Positions 7,195 to 16,378 are shown, numbered from the stretch's first letter. The stretch is DNA of 64,000 nucleotides from UBA2279 sp041595875 (GCA_041595875.1 JBFHJN010000001.1:75190-139189); one strand, 5' to 3'. Translations and numbers: made by a program. Notes: generated by a model from the sequence alone, not told the origin.

Positions 7195-7532
7195 ACGCCG
7201 GATTCGATGAACTTGCGGCGCTACCTGCACCTGTACTGATCGCGATGGGGGTTCTCTACGTCGTCCAGATCGGCCTGGCTGTCTATGCGCTCGTCGACCT
7301 GTGGAAGACACCGGTGGAGCGCATCCAGCTTGGCAAGAAGTGGATATGGGTGCTCATCATTCTGTTCGTGAACATGATCGGCGCGATCATCTACCTGGTG
7401 GCGGGAAAGAAGCCCGCAGCAGTTGCCGATCCCTCGCGTCAGATGGCCGGGACGGGAGCCGGTGACGGTCCTGCGCCCGCGGACCGCGCTGCGGCGGCTG
7501 CCGATCTGCTGTACGGCTCCAAGGAGGACTAG
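7191..7532 (+). CDS. Small membrane protein with phospholipase D N-terminal (PLDc_N) type segment
   Basis: The 113-residue protein has two transmembrane helices. The second, with GKKWIWVLIILFVNMIGAIIYLVAGKK, is the PLDc_N signature of cardiolipin synthase-type N-termini and of stand-alone transporter partners. No catalytic HKD motif follows; the tail is a short hydrophilic alanine/glycine-rich segment. It is coupled by overlap to the HAAS protein and lies two bases before the ABC ATPase, so it is probably an accessory subunit of that exporter. Confidence 0.75.
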   Translation: MNAGFDELAALPAPVLIAMGVLYVVQIGLAVYALVDLWKTPVERIQLGKKWIWVLIILFVNMIGAIIYLVAGKKPAAVADPSRQMAGTGAGDGPAPADRAAAAADLLYGSKED

Positions 7533-7534
7533 CG

Positions 7535-8479
7535 ATGGCCGAGACGACCACAGGCGTGCCTGCGATCGAGATCGCAGGTCTGACCAAGGTGTACGGGAAG
7601 ACGCGTGCACTTGATGGAGTGGACCTCGTGGTGCCGCAGGGCTCGGTCTTCGGCTTTCTGGGCCCCAACGGTGCGGGGAAGACCACGACTCTGCGAATAC
7701 TCACGGGTCTGGCGGATCCCACGTCAGGGGCCGCCCGGATCCTCGGTCGCGACGTGACCGACGTGGACAACGATGTGCGGTCTGACATCGGCTTTCTGCC
7801 GGATGTCCCCGGCTTCTACCCGTGGATGACCGCACCCGAGTTCCTGAGGTTTGCGGGCGGTCTTTTCGGGCTGTCAGGTGACGCTCTCGAGGAGCGCGTG
7901 GAGGCGTTGCTCGGCCTGGCCGGCCTCACGGGCGTCAAACAGAAGGTAGGCGGCTATTCTCGCGGCATGAAGCAGCGTCTGGGTGTGGCGCAAGCGCTTA
8001 TCAACTCGCCCAAGATCCTCATGCTGGATGAGCCCACCTCGGCGCTCGATCCCATCGGTCGCAAAGAGGTGCTCGACATGATAACGGCGCTTGCCGGCCG
8101 TACCACGGTGTTCTTCAGCACGCATATCCTCTCGGATGTCGAACGTGTCTGCGATACCGTGGCCATCCTGCACAAGGGTTCGGTGGTCACCCAGGCGCCG
8201 ATAGGTGAGCTCAAGGAGCGCTATGGCGCTCAGAAGCTTGTGTTGGAAGTCACCGCTCAGACCGATGAGCTGGCAGCTCTGTTCGCTGCGGCGCCCTGGT
8301 GCGCCGGTGTGGAGCACACCAACGGCCGCGGACTCACGCTCACGGTGAGCGACATCGAGGCCGCGCGCGTCGCGGTGCCAGCCGAAGTGGTGGCGCGCGG
8401 CCTCGGCCTGATTCGTCTGGAGGCCGGAGAGATCAGCCTTGAGGAAGTCTTCGTGGACCTGGTGGGAGGTGAGCAGTGA
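7535..8479 (+). CDS. ABC transporter ATP-binding protein (ABC-2 type exporter)
   Basis: The 314-residue ATPase has Walker A GPNGAGKT at residues 43-50, signature YSRGMKQRLG, Walker B ILMLDEPTSALDP and a switch histidine in FFSTHILSDVERVCD. The length and the C-terminal extension are typical of the CcmA/NatA-like class that pairs with ABC-2 permeases. The permease follows with a TGATG overlap. The substrate is unknown; the PadR/HAAS context suggests peptide, drug or sodium export. Confidence 0.93.
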   Translation: MAETTTGVPAIEIAGLTKVYGKTRALDGVDLVVPQGSVFGFLGPNGAGKTTTLRILTGLADPTSGAARILGRDVTDVDNDVRSDIGFLPDVPGFYPWMTAPEFLRFAGGLFGLSGDALEERVEALLGLAGLTGVKQKVGGYSRGMKQRLGVAQALINSPKILMLDEPTSALDPIGRKEVLDMITALAGRTTVFFSTHILSDVERVCDTVAILHKGSVVTQAPIGELKERYGAQKLVLEVTAQTDELAALFAAAPWCAGVEHTNGRGLTLTVSDIEAARVAVPAEVVARGLGLIRLEAGEISLEEVFVDLVGGEQ

Positions 8480-9243
8480 TGGGCGGCTTTGGAACGTTTC
8501 TGCGCAAGGAGTTCACTGAGATCTTCAGGACATGGCGCATCTGGGTGCTGCCCGGTATCGTGCTCTTCTTCGCTGTCAGCGGCCCCGTCCTGACCAAGTT
8601 CACCCCGGAGCTGCTCAAGACCGTCACCACCGAGCAGCCCGGCGTGGTCATCCAGTTCCCTGACCCGACCTTCCTGCAAGCCTACTCAGAGTGGATAGCG
8701 AACCTGTCCCAGATCGTGCTGTTCGCCGCCATCATCATCTTCGGAGGAATGGTGTCAGGCGAGAAGAAGTCCGGCACGGCGACACTGGTGCTCACCAAGC
8801 CCATCACACGCACCGCTTTCGTCCTGGCCAAGTTCGTCTCGAACCTGGCGTTGCTCACGGGCACGCTGGTTCTTGGCACCGCGGCGGTCTGGGGCATGAC
8901 CTACGCGATGTTCGGTGAAGCGCCGCTTGAGCAGCTCCTGGTGAGCACGGGCTTGTTCCTGCTGCTGGGCATCTTGTTCCTCGGAGTGATGACGCTGTTC
9001 TCTTCGCTGGTGGATTCGCAGGCCGGCGCGGCGGGTCTGGGCATCCTCGTGCTGGTGGTCCTGTCCCTGCTCGGCATGTGGGGACCGGCGCTGGACTACA
9101 CTCCGGCCGGCATGATGTCAGCGTCCGTCTCTTATCTTGCCGATAAGGACCCGTCGCTGCTGTGGCCGGCGCTGACCACGGTCGTCACGACCGCGCTTGC
9201 ATTGGCCGGCGCAGCGTTCATCTTTGAGCGACGTGAGCTGTGA
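8479..9243 (+). CDS. ABC-2 type transporter permease
   Basis: The 254-residue integral membrane protein begins FLRKEFTEIFRTWRIWVLPGIVLFF, the common start of ABC-2 permeases. It has about six hydrophobic segments and the conserved GEKKSGTATLVLTKPITR segment after the second. The start is ATG 8479 (GTG 8476 is equally close to GGGAGG). It is the last gene of the PadR operon and is followed by a strong hairpin terminator. Confidence 0.9.
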   Translation: MGGFGTFLRKEFTEIFRTWRIWVLPGIVLFFAVSGPVLTKFTPELLKTVTTEQPGVVIQFPDPTFLQAYSEWIANLSQIVLFAAIIIFGGMVSGEKKSGTATLVLTKPITRTAFVLAKFVSNLALLTGTLVLGTAAVWGMTYAMFGEAPLEQLLVSTGLFLLLGILFLGVMTLFSSLVDSQAGAAGLGILVLVVLSLLGMWGPALDYTPAGMMSASVSYLADKDPSLLWPALTTVVTTALALAGAAFIFERREL

Positions 9244-9278
9244 TGTGCGGGCGACAAGCCGCGACTCATCGCTGACAC

Positions 9279-9304
9279 GAAGGGCCCGCTACGGCGGGCC
9301 CTTC
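9279..9304. terminator. Bidirectional hairpin terminator
   Basis: An 11-base perfect stem (9279-9289 with 9294-9304) closes a TACG loop between two convergent genes, the ABC permease on the plus strand and rubrerythrin on the minus strand. It has no long T tract on either side, but position and stability support a shared terminator. Confidence 0.75.
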
Positions 9305-9326
9305 CGCAGTTCTTGTGGGTGTCAGA

Positions 9327-9857
9327 CTAGACGTAGCCCTTTGCGAGGTCGTCCAGCACGATATGATCGGCCTCAACAGCGCTCACAGCTTCCCAGACCT
9401 CTTTCAACCGATGGTTGGTCGCCCTGGCCGCGAACTCGGCGTAGAGGGCCGTTGCGCGGTTCTCACGGGTGCGTGACTCCTCGATATCGGACGCCCAGGA
9501 CCCGGTCGTCTCGCCGGGCGTCATCAGGTCGGCGGGCTTGCTCACCTTCGCCAGTTTGCAGAACACCGAGCAGTGCTCGGCCTCCACTTTGGCCAGCCGC
9601 TTGTAAGCGGAGCGCAGCGTGTCGTTGTCCTTGCGCTCAGCCATCCCCAGGTAGAAACGCGTGTTGGCGCGTTCAAGCTCGATGGAGCTCTCCAGGTCGA
9701 CGCGTTCCATCTCGGTGACGGGGACATCGTTCAGGCCCGCAGGGTACTCCTCGGGCATGATCATGAACTCTTCATGCGCACCGCAAAACGGGCAGTTGGC
9801 CGGGGCCTCGTATCCAAGGTAGGTCTCGCCGCAGATGCGGCAGCGGTACATCTTCAT
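9327..9857 (-). CDS. Rubrerythrin (rubredoxin domain N-terminal)
   Basis: The 176-residue protein starts with a rubredoxin-like iron site (Cys6, Cys9, Cys22, Cys25 in CRICG and CPFCG). A ferritin-like diiron domain follows with ESSIELERANTRFYLGMAE, EAEHCSVF, ENRATALYAEFAARA and EADHIVLD, which supply the Glu/His ligands. The order is reversed relative to classical rubrerythrin, as in the reverse rubrerythrins of anaerobes. It reduces hydrogen peroxide using NADH through rubredoxin-type electron transfer and points to an anaerobic or microaerophilic host. Confidence 0.92.
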   Translation of the reverse strand: MKMYRCRICGETYLGYEAPANCPFCGAHEEFMIMPEEYPAGLNDVPVTEMERVDLESSIELERANTRFYLGMAERKDNDTLRSAYKRLAKVEAEHCSVFCKLAKVSKPADLMTPGETTGSWASDIEESRTRENRATALYAEFAARATNHRLKEVWEAVSAVEADHIVLDDLAKGYV

Positions 9858-9881
9858 GCGCGGTTCCTTTCAGCGGGGTGG

Positions 9882-10394
9882 TCAGGGCAAGTCGAGCGCA
9901 TCGGCCACGGCGGCGCCGAAGTCGCGTGCCGCCTCGGGACCGTTGCCGGTGATGATCAGGCCGTCTACCTCCACAGGAGCGCCGGTCCAGATGGCGCCGT
10001 GCCCCCGGAGGTCGTCCTCCTGGCTGGCGAAAGCGGTCGCATGAACACCGCCGAGAAGTCCGGCGTGCGCCAGTACCGATGGGGCGATGCAGATAGCGGC
10101 CACGACCTTGCCGTCAGCGTGCATCGCGTGGACGAGCCCGTGCGCGTAGTGGTCGTCGAAGTAGATCTTGGATCCGGCGCCGCCAACGAAGATCACCGCG
10201 TCATAGTCCGCAGGGTCCGCCTCGGCAAGCGCCACCTCCGCGCGTGCGACCATGCCGAGCTTGCCCATGCACGGTCCGGGCGCCACGCTCCCGGTCACCA
10301 CCGCTGCGCCGCGCGCCTCCAAGACCTCGCGCGGATGCGCGTACTCTTCGTCACGGAACTGCTCGGGAGCGATGATCATGAGGACCGTCTTCAC
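9882..10394 (-). CDS. DJ-1/PfpI family protein
   Basis: The 170-residue protein has the DJ-1/PfpI fold: KTVLMIIAPEQFRDEE at the start, DAVIFVGGAGS in the middle, and the nucleophile elbow AAICIAPSVLAHAG with Cys102. Family members act as deglycases, chaperones or proteases; the exact activity is not predictable here. The start is GTG 10394 with AAGGAGAA five bases upstream; an upstream in-frame GTG at 10415 lacks such a site. Its neighbour on the same strand is rubrerythrin, which suggests a stress role. Confidence 0.88.
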   Translation of the reverse strand: MKTVLMIIAPEQFRDEEYAHPREVLEARGAAVVTGSVAPGPCMGKLGMVARAEVALAEADPADYDAVIFVGGAGSKIYFDDHYAHGLVHAMHADGKVVAAICIAPSVLAHAGLLGGVHATAFASQEDDLRGHGAIWTGAPVEVDGLIITGNGPEAARDFGAAVADALDLP

Positions 10395-10488
10395 TGCTTC
10401 TCCTTCGGACTCCACCAGGCACTCCGTCCACTATATACCCCGGATGTGACAGGATTCGGGGCGCGTAGTTGGTGTCAGTGTGTCGCGC

Positions 10489-10494
10489 TATACT
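10489..10494 (+). promoter_or_regulatory. -10 element upstream of the HD-GYP gene
   Basis: TATACT lies 53 bases before the start codon. A weak TAGTTG is placed 17 bases upstream (10466-10471). It is the best promoter-like element in the gap between the divergent DJ-1 and HD-GYP genes. Confidence 0.4.
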
Positions 10495-10546
10495 CTCCCA
10501 CAACAAGTGTTCATCTGGCGTAACGTGGCGGTTGCAGGGGGTTGCC

Positions 10547-12703
10547 ATGCAAGGAAGGTGGGGAAGCGGCAAGCTGGCCGGATACGTGGTCGGCGCCGTG
10601 GTCGTTGTCGTCGGCGCTGCACTGCTTGTGTGCGAGAGCTTCGTCACGGACCCGCAGCTTGCCTACGGCCTCGAGCAGTCGCTGATCGCCATCGTCATAT
10701 GCGCAACGGCGGGCATTTCGGCCGGGCTTGCCCTGCGCGCTACCGGCGCCGAGGGCAGGCTGTGGCTGCTGAGTGCGGCAGCGTTCGCGTCTGTGTTCGT
10801 CAGCCAGGTCTACTGGACCTGGTCTGTCATGGCCAGGGGCATGATGCCCGAGCCGCTTTCGATCTCGAATGTCTTCGACCTGATGGCTGTCGGGTTCTTC
10901 GTTGCGCTGGTCGTGGCGTTGATCCCGGGGCAGGGGCGGAGGCTCACGGTGTGGAGGTGGGCCGTCGATGCCACGGGCGTGCTGCTCATCGCCGTTGTCC
11001 TGATCTACGTCTTCGTCATCGCGCCGTGGTTCCACGATGCCGGTGACACGGTGTGGGCGGCGGTCATCGGTTCAGTCTACGCGGCGTTCGGAGTCGTGCT
11101 CTTCCCTGCGACGATCACGCATTTCTTCGGGCCGAAGCTTCGTCTGTGGCGGGTGTGGGAGCACCTGCTGACCTGGGGACTCGTCGCCTTCGCCGCGGGG
11201 ATGATCCTGTGGCCGGCGCAACGGGCAGCTCTGGTGCAGGGTAGCTCGTGGGGCTCGGGCCTTGTCGACCTGATGTGGGGAGCCGGCATGCTCCTCGTGT
11301 TCGCTGCGGCGGTCTATCGCCTTGACTCCGATGAGCGTTGGATGGTCGGGCCGGCGGGGGCGGCCCGCTCCGGGGGCGGATATGTGTCCAATCTCGTCAT
11401 CTCGCTGGTGTTCACATCCACCATCCTCGCCCTCGGCTTCCAGGCTGTGCGCGGCGGCTCGGCTGCGGTAGGCGCAGAGACCCTGCTTTCGCTTGCCGCG
11501 GGCGTCTCACTTCTGTTCGCGGTCCGCTCTCTTCTCGCGGCCATGGAGGCGCGCGAGCGCTTGGCGTACGCGGGTGTGGACTCCGCCACTGGCGCGGGGG
11601 ACTACCGGCGATACGGAGAGGTCTTGGCGGACACTGTGGCTCATGCGGCCCGCTATGGATCTGTCATGAGCCTGGCGGTGATCAACGTCGATCACTTCGA
11701 TCGTTTCCGCGACGTTCATGGTCTGGATGAGTCCATCGCGCTGCTCAGAGAGGTTGCCGCCCAGGCTACGCAGTCATGTGAGAGCGCTGGTGCGGTGTTC
11801 AGGGTGAGCATCGGTGGGTTCGCCCTGGTGCTTGAGAACCGGAGTGCGGCGCAGGCATCGAGGATCGTGGCTGACATCGGCGAGGGGCTGGATCACCGGT
11901 ATGCGGCCGGTGACACCCGGCTGACGCTTTCTGCCGGCATCTCGGAGTTCCCAAAGGATGCGGGGGATGCAAAGGAACTGGGAAGCCATGCTGCTGCTGC
12001 GCTTCGCTGGGCCGAGGTGAACGGCGGCAACCGGGTGGTCGAATATGACGAGACCGTCGCCACCAGCGGCATGCTCCTTGAGTGCGGCCGGGGGATGGGG
12101 CAGCGTTCGCAAGAGTGCCTGAACACCATCGCCATAGTCACTGATGCCCGGTATGAGGGAACGGTGGACCATTCCATAAGGACTGCGGGTCTTGCGGTGA
12201 TGGTGGCGCGGGAGCTCGGTCTGGATGATGTCTGCATACGATCGCTTGAGCAGGCCGCCCTTCTTCATGACCTGGGGATGGTCGTCGTATCGGACTCGAT
12301 CATCGCCACCGCCGGGCCGTTGAGCGATCGGCAATGGGAGAACATCTACGAGCATCCCGCCCTGGGGGAGAGGATGATCGCTGCTGCAGGGCTTGAGGAC
12401 GTCGCACGTATCGTGCGGTCACACCACGAGCACTGGGACGGGTCCGGATATCCGGATGGTCTTCGCAAAGGGGACATACCGATCGAGTCCAGGATACTCG
12501 CATTGTGCGAGGCGTTCGACGCGATGACGTCGCCTCGACCGTATCGCGCCGCACTCTCGGTCTCTGCGGCTTTGCAGCAGATAGACCTGGGCATGGGCAT
12601 TCAGTTCGATCCCATGGTTGCGGAGACGTTCATACGGGCGATAAGCCGAGACGACCTGCTCGGCCCGGGGCTGAAGCAGGTCGTCACCGGAGTCGGTCTG
12701 TAA
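10547..12703 (+). CDS. Membrane protein with degenerate GGDEF and HD-GYP domains
   Basis: The 718-residue protein has about eight N-terminal transmembrane segments (10-330), a GGDEF-type domain (about 345-480) and an HD-GYP domain (about 530-715). The GGDEF signature is replaced by SIGGF at 421-425, so cyclase activity is unlikely. The HD-GYP domain looks intact: His574-Asp575 in LLHDLGM and HHEHWDGSGYPDG from residue 626, with GYP at 634-636. HD-GYP proteins hydrolyse c-di-GMP (or related cyclic dinucleotides). The ATG at 10547 follows a purine-rich site, while an upstream in-frame GTG at 10469 precedes the promoter. Confidence 0.9.
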   Translation: MQGRWGSGKLAGYVVGAVVVVVGAALLVCESFVTDPQLAYGLEQSLIAIVICATAGISAGLALRATGAEGRLWLLSAAAFASVFVSQVYWTWSVMARGMMPEPLSISNVFDLMAVGFFVALVVALIPGQGRRLTVWRWAVDATGVLLIAVVLIYVFVIAPWFHDAGDTVWAAVIGSVYAAFGVVLFPATITHFFGPKLRLWRVWEHLLTWGLVAFAAGMILWPAQRAALVQGSSWGSGLVDLMWGAGMLLVFAAAVYRLDSDERWMVGPAGAARSGGGYVSNLVISLVFTSTILALGFQAVRGGSAAVGAETLLSLAAGVSLLFAVRSLLAAMEARERLAYAGVDSATGAGDYRRYGEVLADTVAHAARYGSVMSLAVINVDHFDRFRDVHGLDESIALLREVAAQATQSCESAGAVFRVSIGGFALVLENRSAAQASRIVADIGEGLDHRYAAGDTRLTLSAGISEFPKDAGDAKELGSHAAAALRWAEVNGGNRVVEYDETVATSGMLLECGRGMGQRSQECLNTIAIVTDARYEGTVDHSIRTAGLAVMVARELGLDDVCIRSLEQAALLHDLGMVVVSDSIIATAGPLSDRQWENIYEHPALGERMIAAAGLEDVARIVRSHHEHWDGSGYPDGLRKGDIPIESRILALCEAFDAMTSPRPYRAALSVSAALQQIDLGMGIQFDPMVAETFIRAISRDDLLGPGLKQVVTGVGL

Positions 12704-12707
12704 CCGG

Positions 12708-13955
12708 CTACTCTTCGTGATCCTCGCTCAGTAGCGTACCGGGCACGTAGTTCTCGGCCGCGGTGCGATCGGTCTGCCATAGGTCCACCCAGGCGCGGGC
12801 TTCTCCCGGTGACACGCCGTAGAGCTCGGTGGAGTCCTTGAGCGCACGGGACTGGTCGTCTGCCGGAATCCCGAAGATGTCGGTGATCGTCTCGGCGGGT
12901 ATCCCGGTCGCTTCAGTGATCTCGTTCCAGCGTGTCGATCCCCGGATCAGTCCGGTATCCACAAACGACCCTTCGCCACCACCGTTGCCGCTGCCTTGAC
13001 CGGCCGCCGAACCGGACTCCTGGGCAAGCGTCGGCTTCGTGATGCTGAAGTCGCCGGTGATGCTGCCCAGCAGGATCGCTGCAGTGAAGATGGCAACCAC
13101 CGAACCTGTCATGGCGAGAGGGGAGAGGCGCGTTCCACTGGCGGTGCTTATCTCCAGCGTGTCTTTGACGGGACAGGCGGTCACGCACTCGTTGCAGTTG
13201 ATGCACTCTGCGCTGTTGATGACATCCGCGGAGGAGACCTCGATGTTGACGGGACAGGCTTTGTCACACAGTGTGCAGTCGATGCATGTCTCGGCGTTCC
13301 GGCGGATCTTGAAGAGGCTGAACCTTGAGATGAGGCCCAGGAAGGCGCCCATGGGGCATGCGTACTTGCAGAAGAAGCGGTCGTAGAGCATCGACCCCGC
13401 CATCGACACCGCAAGGACACCGAAGCCGAAGGCGTACTCGGCCACCTCGGCCGTGGTCAGGTGCATGTAGGCCACCCACGGGTCGTAACTGCGCATGACC
13501 AGCGTGCTCGTGGCCCACGTGATGGAGAGGAATCCGAGCAAGACGCCGTACTTGAACAGGCGCGCCACGCGATCCAGACTCTTCGGCATCGTCAGTCGCT
13601 TGCCGCGCATCAGCTTGCGGCCGATCGCGCCAAACCCCTCTTGAAGCGCCCCAAGCGGGCAGAGCTGCCCGCAAAACGAGCGTCGGAACACAACGGCGGT
13701 GCCCAAGACGGCTCCAAGGAGCACCAGGCTCGACATCGCGATCTTGCGGATGAGCACGCCGCTAGTGATGAACGAGGCGAGTGTCTCCAGACCACCGAAG
13801 GGGCACAGCGCGTCCACGCCCTGGGGTTTGTTGACGGCAAGCACCTGGTGCAGATAGCCGATGACCGTGATGGCTGTCAGTACCGTTGCAAGCACGATCC
13901 ATCTGACTATCCGGGCCCTTGAGCGCGGCCCTCTGGGTGCTTTGTCGATCGCCAC
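12708..13955 (-). CDS. NapH/NosR-type 4Fe-4S membrane ferredoxin with C-terminal extension
   Basis: The 415-residue protein has about five membrane segments and four cysteine groups: FCGQLCP (94-100), FCKYACP (195-201), CIDCTLCDKACP (224-235) and CINCNECVTACP (251-262). This is the quinol-linked NapH/NosR/RnfB-like layout that passes electrons across the membrane. A further membrane helix (about 282-298), a Gly/Ser linker and a helical domain (330-415) with repeated GIPA follow; I do not recognise that domain. GTG 13955 has GGAGG five bases upstream; the open frame continues to 14228 without a better site. The electron acceptor is unknown. Confidence 0.8.
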   Translation of the reverse strand: MAIDKAPRGPRSRARIVRWIVLATVLTAITVIGYLHQVLAVNKPQGVDALCPFGGLETLASFITSGVLIRKIAMSSLVLLGAVLGTAVVFRRSFCGQLCPLGALQEGFGAIGRKLMRGKRLTMPKSLDRVARLFKYGVLLGFLSITWATSTLVMRSYDPWVAYMHLTTAEVAEYAFGFGVLAVSMAGSMLYDRFFCKYACPMGAFLGLISRFSLFKIRRNAETCIDCTLCDKACPVNIEVSSADVINSAECINCNECVTACPVKDTLEISTASGTRLSPLAMTGSVVAIFTAAILLGSITGDFSITKPTLAQESGSAAGQGSGNGGGEGSFVDTGLIRGSTRWNEITEATGIPAETITDIFGIPADDQSRALKDSTELYGVSPGEARAWVDLWQTDRTAAENYVPGTLLSEDHEE

Positions 13956-14070
13956 ATCCACCTCCGGTTCGATGACTTCGTTCACAAAATCACAGAGTGC
14001 GCAGCAACAGTCTTGCAAGAGGAGGTGAACGCGAAGCGAACGAGATGTGAAGCTCCAGTGAAGAGCACGG

Positions 14071-15177
14071 TCACTGGCTGAGGTACCGGTACACTCCAAA
14101 ACGGTCGTCAAGGTGATCATAGATGTAGCTACGCGCATTGACGGTGTCGTTGTAGCGCGTCGCAAGGTCGTTGCGTTCTGCCGCCTTGGCGTTGTAGGCT
14201 TCCGCGGCAGCGTTGTACCCGGGGACAAGTTCGTTGTAGCGTGCGGTGTCCCCGGAAGCCGAATAGGCCTCCAACTGCGCCTTCAAAGAACTCGCCTGAG
14301 CACTGAGCTCTGCAAGTTCGGCGTCAGCTGTGTCCAGTGCCTCGCCGAGCTCTACCGACAGCTGCTGCAGCTGGACGTCGCGGTCCATGATGAAGGCGAC
14401 GGTGTCGCTTGCGGTGAATGGCGTGGTGCCGCCGTCGATGCGGAACACGCGTGGCTCGCTGACCAGCGCGATGCCGCCACCCAGCCCGTCAGGCACCATC
14501 CCCACGAACCCCGGCGAGGTCGTCTCGGCAAACGCATATCCGGTTCCTTGGTAGTCGTTGATGTCGCTGCGGATGCCAAGCGCGACATGCTGCTCCGCCT
14601 CGAACAGCAGCACAGCCACGTCGTAGCCTTCGCGCGAGAGCAACCCGGCCAGAAGCAGCGTCTTGTCGTCGCAATCGCCCCACTGCTCCACGAACGTCTC
14701 GATGGGGAACTTGGGGGAAAGATCCACCGGGTCCGTACGGTACTCGATGGACTGCACGAACGTCAGCAGCAGCTCCACATAGCGGTCGCTGTCCAGGCCC
14801 ATGGACGCCTTGATCGCGCGTGTCTGCGCAAGCAGCGCATCGTAGAAGGCGTCCTGGTGCGGTTCGTTGACGAACGCGGGGTAGTACTCCTCGATCCAGT
14901 CGTTCTCATGCGCGTTCCCAAATCGGGTGACGCTCTTCTCGGCCACGTCAGCGCCGGCGTAGACGGCACCGCTCACCGTCACGGAGACCGCCTGCTCCTT
15001 CCCCTCGAAGCTGAAGCTGTAGTCGACGGTTACGTCCTGCGTGACAGCCGGGTCGGGAGTGATGGTGGGATACACCACGCCGGAGGGGAGTTCCACGCTT
15101 CCACCGCTCAGCATCGAGCATGCCGAGACACCCGCAAGCGCGGCGAATATGACGATCATGGCTAGCGCCCGACGCAT
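14071..15177 (-). CDS. Transglutaminase-like lipoprotein with coiled coil
   Basis: The 368-residue protein has a lipoprotein signal with lipobox LAGVSAC (Cys20). The core is a transglutaminase/papain-like domain: QWGDCDDKTLLLAGLL with Cys169, AEQHVALGI with His197 and a possible third residue Glu218. A long coiled coil (about 270-345) rich in Ala/Glu ends the protein. The start is ATG 15177 with GGAGG nine bases upstream. It lies between two NapH-like genes, one downstream on its own strand and one divergent. The activity could be proteolysis or amidation at the cell surface; no substrate is visible. Confidence 0.75.
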   Translation of the reverse strand: MRRALAMIVIFAALAGVSACSMLSGGSVELPSGVVYPTITPDPAVTQDVTVDYSFSFEGKEQAVSVTVSGAVYAGADVAEKSVTRFGNAHENDWIEEYYPAFVNEPHQDAFYDALLAQTRAIKASMGLDSDRYVELLLTFVQSIEYRTDPVDLSPKFPIETFVEQWGDCDDKTLLLAGLLSREGYDVAVLLFEAEQHVALGIRSDINDYQGTGYAFAETTSPGFVGMVPDGLGGGIALVSEPRVFRIDGGTTPFTASDTVAFIMDRDVQLQQLSVELGEALDTADAELAELSAQASSLKAQLEAYSASGDTARYNELVPGYNAAAEAYNAKAAERNDLATRYNDTVNARSYIYDHLDDRFGVYRYLSQ

Positions 15178-15278
15178 GGTCATTGGCCTCCGCTGGTCTG
15201 TTGCGTCGTACAAGCAACCCTGATGCCGAGGATAGCGGAAGTCATTGTGACGTGTGTGTGACGGGAGCGCTTCGTGGC

Positions 15279-15308
15279 TTGACCCCTTCAAGCGCACGGT
15301 GTTAGAAC
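15279..15308 (+). promoter_or_regulatory. Promoter of the second NapH-like gene
   Basis: TTGACC at 15279-15284 is followed after 17 bases by TTAGAA (15302-15307), or after 18 by TAGAAC. It lies in the 202-base gap between the divergent lipoprotein gene and the 4Fe-4S membrane protein gene and reads toward the latter. Confidence 0.5.
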
Positions 15309-15379
15309 AGCCTTTGTGTCCGTCGGTCCGGCAACCTGCGATCACTCCCGAACAACCCTGATGGAAGGCAGGCACCTGC

Positions 15380-16378
15380 ATGAAACGCGGCTCGCGCGCT
15401 CCTCTCGACAAACTCTTCTCCTACGTTGGACCGCGGCTGCTGGTGCGGGGAGGATTCTTTCTCTTCTTCGTCTACATCAGTTCGCGATTGCTCGCATTCC
15501 GCGCATGGGCGCTTGGCCAGGGGCCGTTCGTGGAGCGTCCCGAAGCGGTCGCCGGTCTGCTGCCCATCGGCAGCTACATGAGCTTCTTTCTGTGGCTCAA
15601 GAACGGCTGGTTCGACCCGGTACTGCCCGCCGGCATAGTGATCATCATCGGGGCGCTGGCCACATCGCTGATCTTCAAGCGCGGCTTTTGCGGCTGGATA
15701 TGCCCCGTGGGAAGCGTCTGGGAGGCGGCAGCCTGGCTTGGCCGCAAGGTCTTGCACCGGGATAACTACCGACCTCCCCGTTGGCTGGACGTAGCGCTGC
15801 GTTCTGTGCGCTATGTGCTCGCCGCCGCGCTCATGGTCTGGCTTGCCGCCGTGAGCATCCAGGAGGCCACAAGCTTCCAGCAGCTCCCGTACTATGCCAC
15901 CGTCGACGTCAAGATGATCTTGCTCTTCTTCACCCCCGTCTACCTGCTGGTCATCGCTGCCGCGTTCATCGGGATGATGCTGTTCGGCAACGTGTGGTGC
16001 CGTTATCTGTGTCCTCTTGGCGGCGTGTACGGTGCATGCAGCACGTTGTCTCCAACGACGATCGTGCGTGACGCGGACCTATGCATCGATTGTGGCAAGT
16101 GCGCGCGGTCGTGCCATGCCGCCATCGCGGTGGACACTCTTCGATCCGTCCGGCACGCCGAGTGCGACGGCTGTCAGGATTGTGTGCGCGCCTGTCCTGT
16201 CCCCGGAGCGCTGGAGCCGCGGTTGTTGGGCAGATTCCGCTTCCCCTGGTGGGTGTGGCCCATCGCGGTCGTCGTCTTGTGGATGCTCATCTACACGGTT
16301 GCGGTGGTCACCGGGAACTGGCACTCGCAACTCCCCGTGGAGACGTTCCGCGCCTACATGCAGATACCGGGGCTCTAG
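15380..16378 (+). CDS. NapH/MauN-type 4Fe-4S membrane ferredoxin
   Basis: The 332-residue protein has about five transmembrane helices, two membrane-associated motifs FCGWICP (103-109) and WCRYLCP (206-212), and two 4Fe-4S groups, CIDCGKCARSCH (235-246) and CDGCQDCVRACP (262-273). The first group ends in CH instead of the usual CP. It resembles NapH/MauN proteins that move electrons between the quinone pool and periplasmic or cytoplasmic partners. It is divergent from the lipoprotein and the other NapH-like protein, and the three may work together. Confidence 0.82.
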   Translation: MKRGSRAPLDKLFSYVGPRLLVRGGFFLFFVYISSRLLAFRAWALGQGPFVERPEAVAGLLPIGSYMSFFLWLKNGWFDPVLPAGIVIIIGALATSLIFKRGFCGWICPVGSVWEAAAWLGRKVLHRDNYRPPRWLDVALRSVRYVLAAALMVWLAAVSIQEATSFQQLPYYATVDVKMILLFFTPVYLLVIAAAFIGMMLFGNVWCRYLCPLGGVYGACSTLSPTTIVRDADLCIDCGKCARSCHAAIAVDTLRSVRHAECDGCQDCVRACPVPGALEPRLLGRFRFPWWVWPIAVVVLWMLIYTVAVVTGNWHSQLPVETFRAYMQIPGL

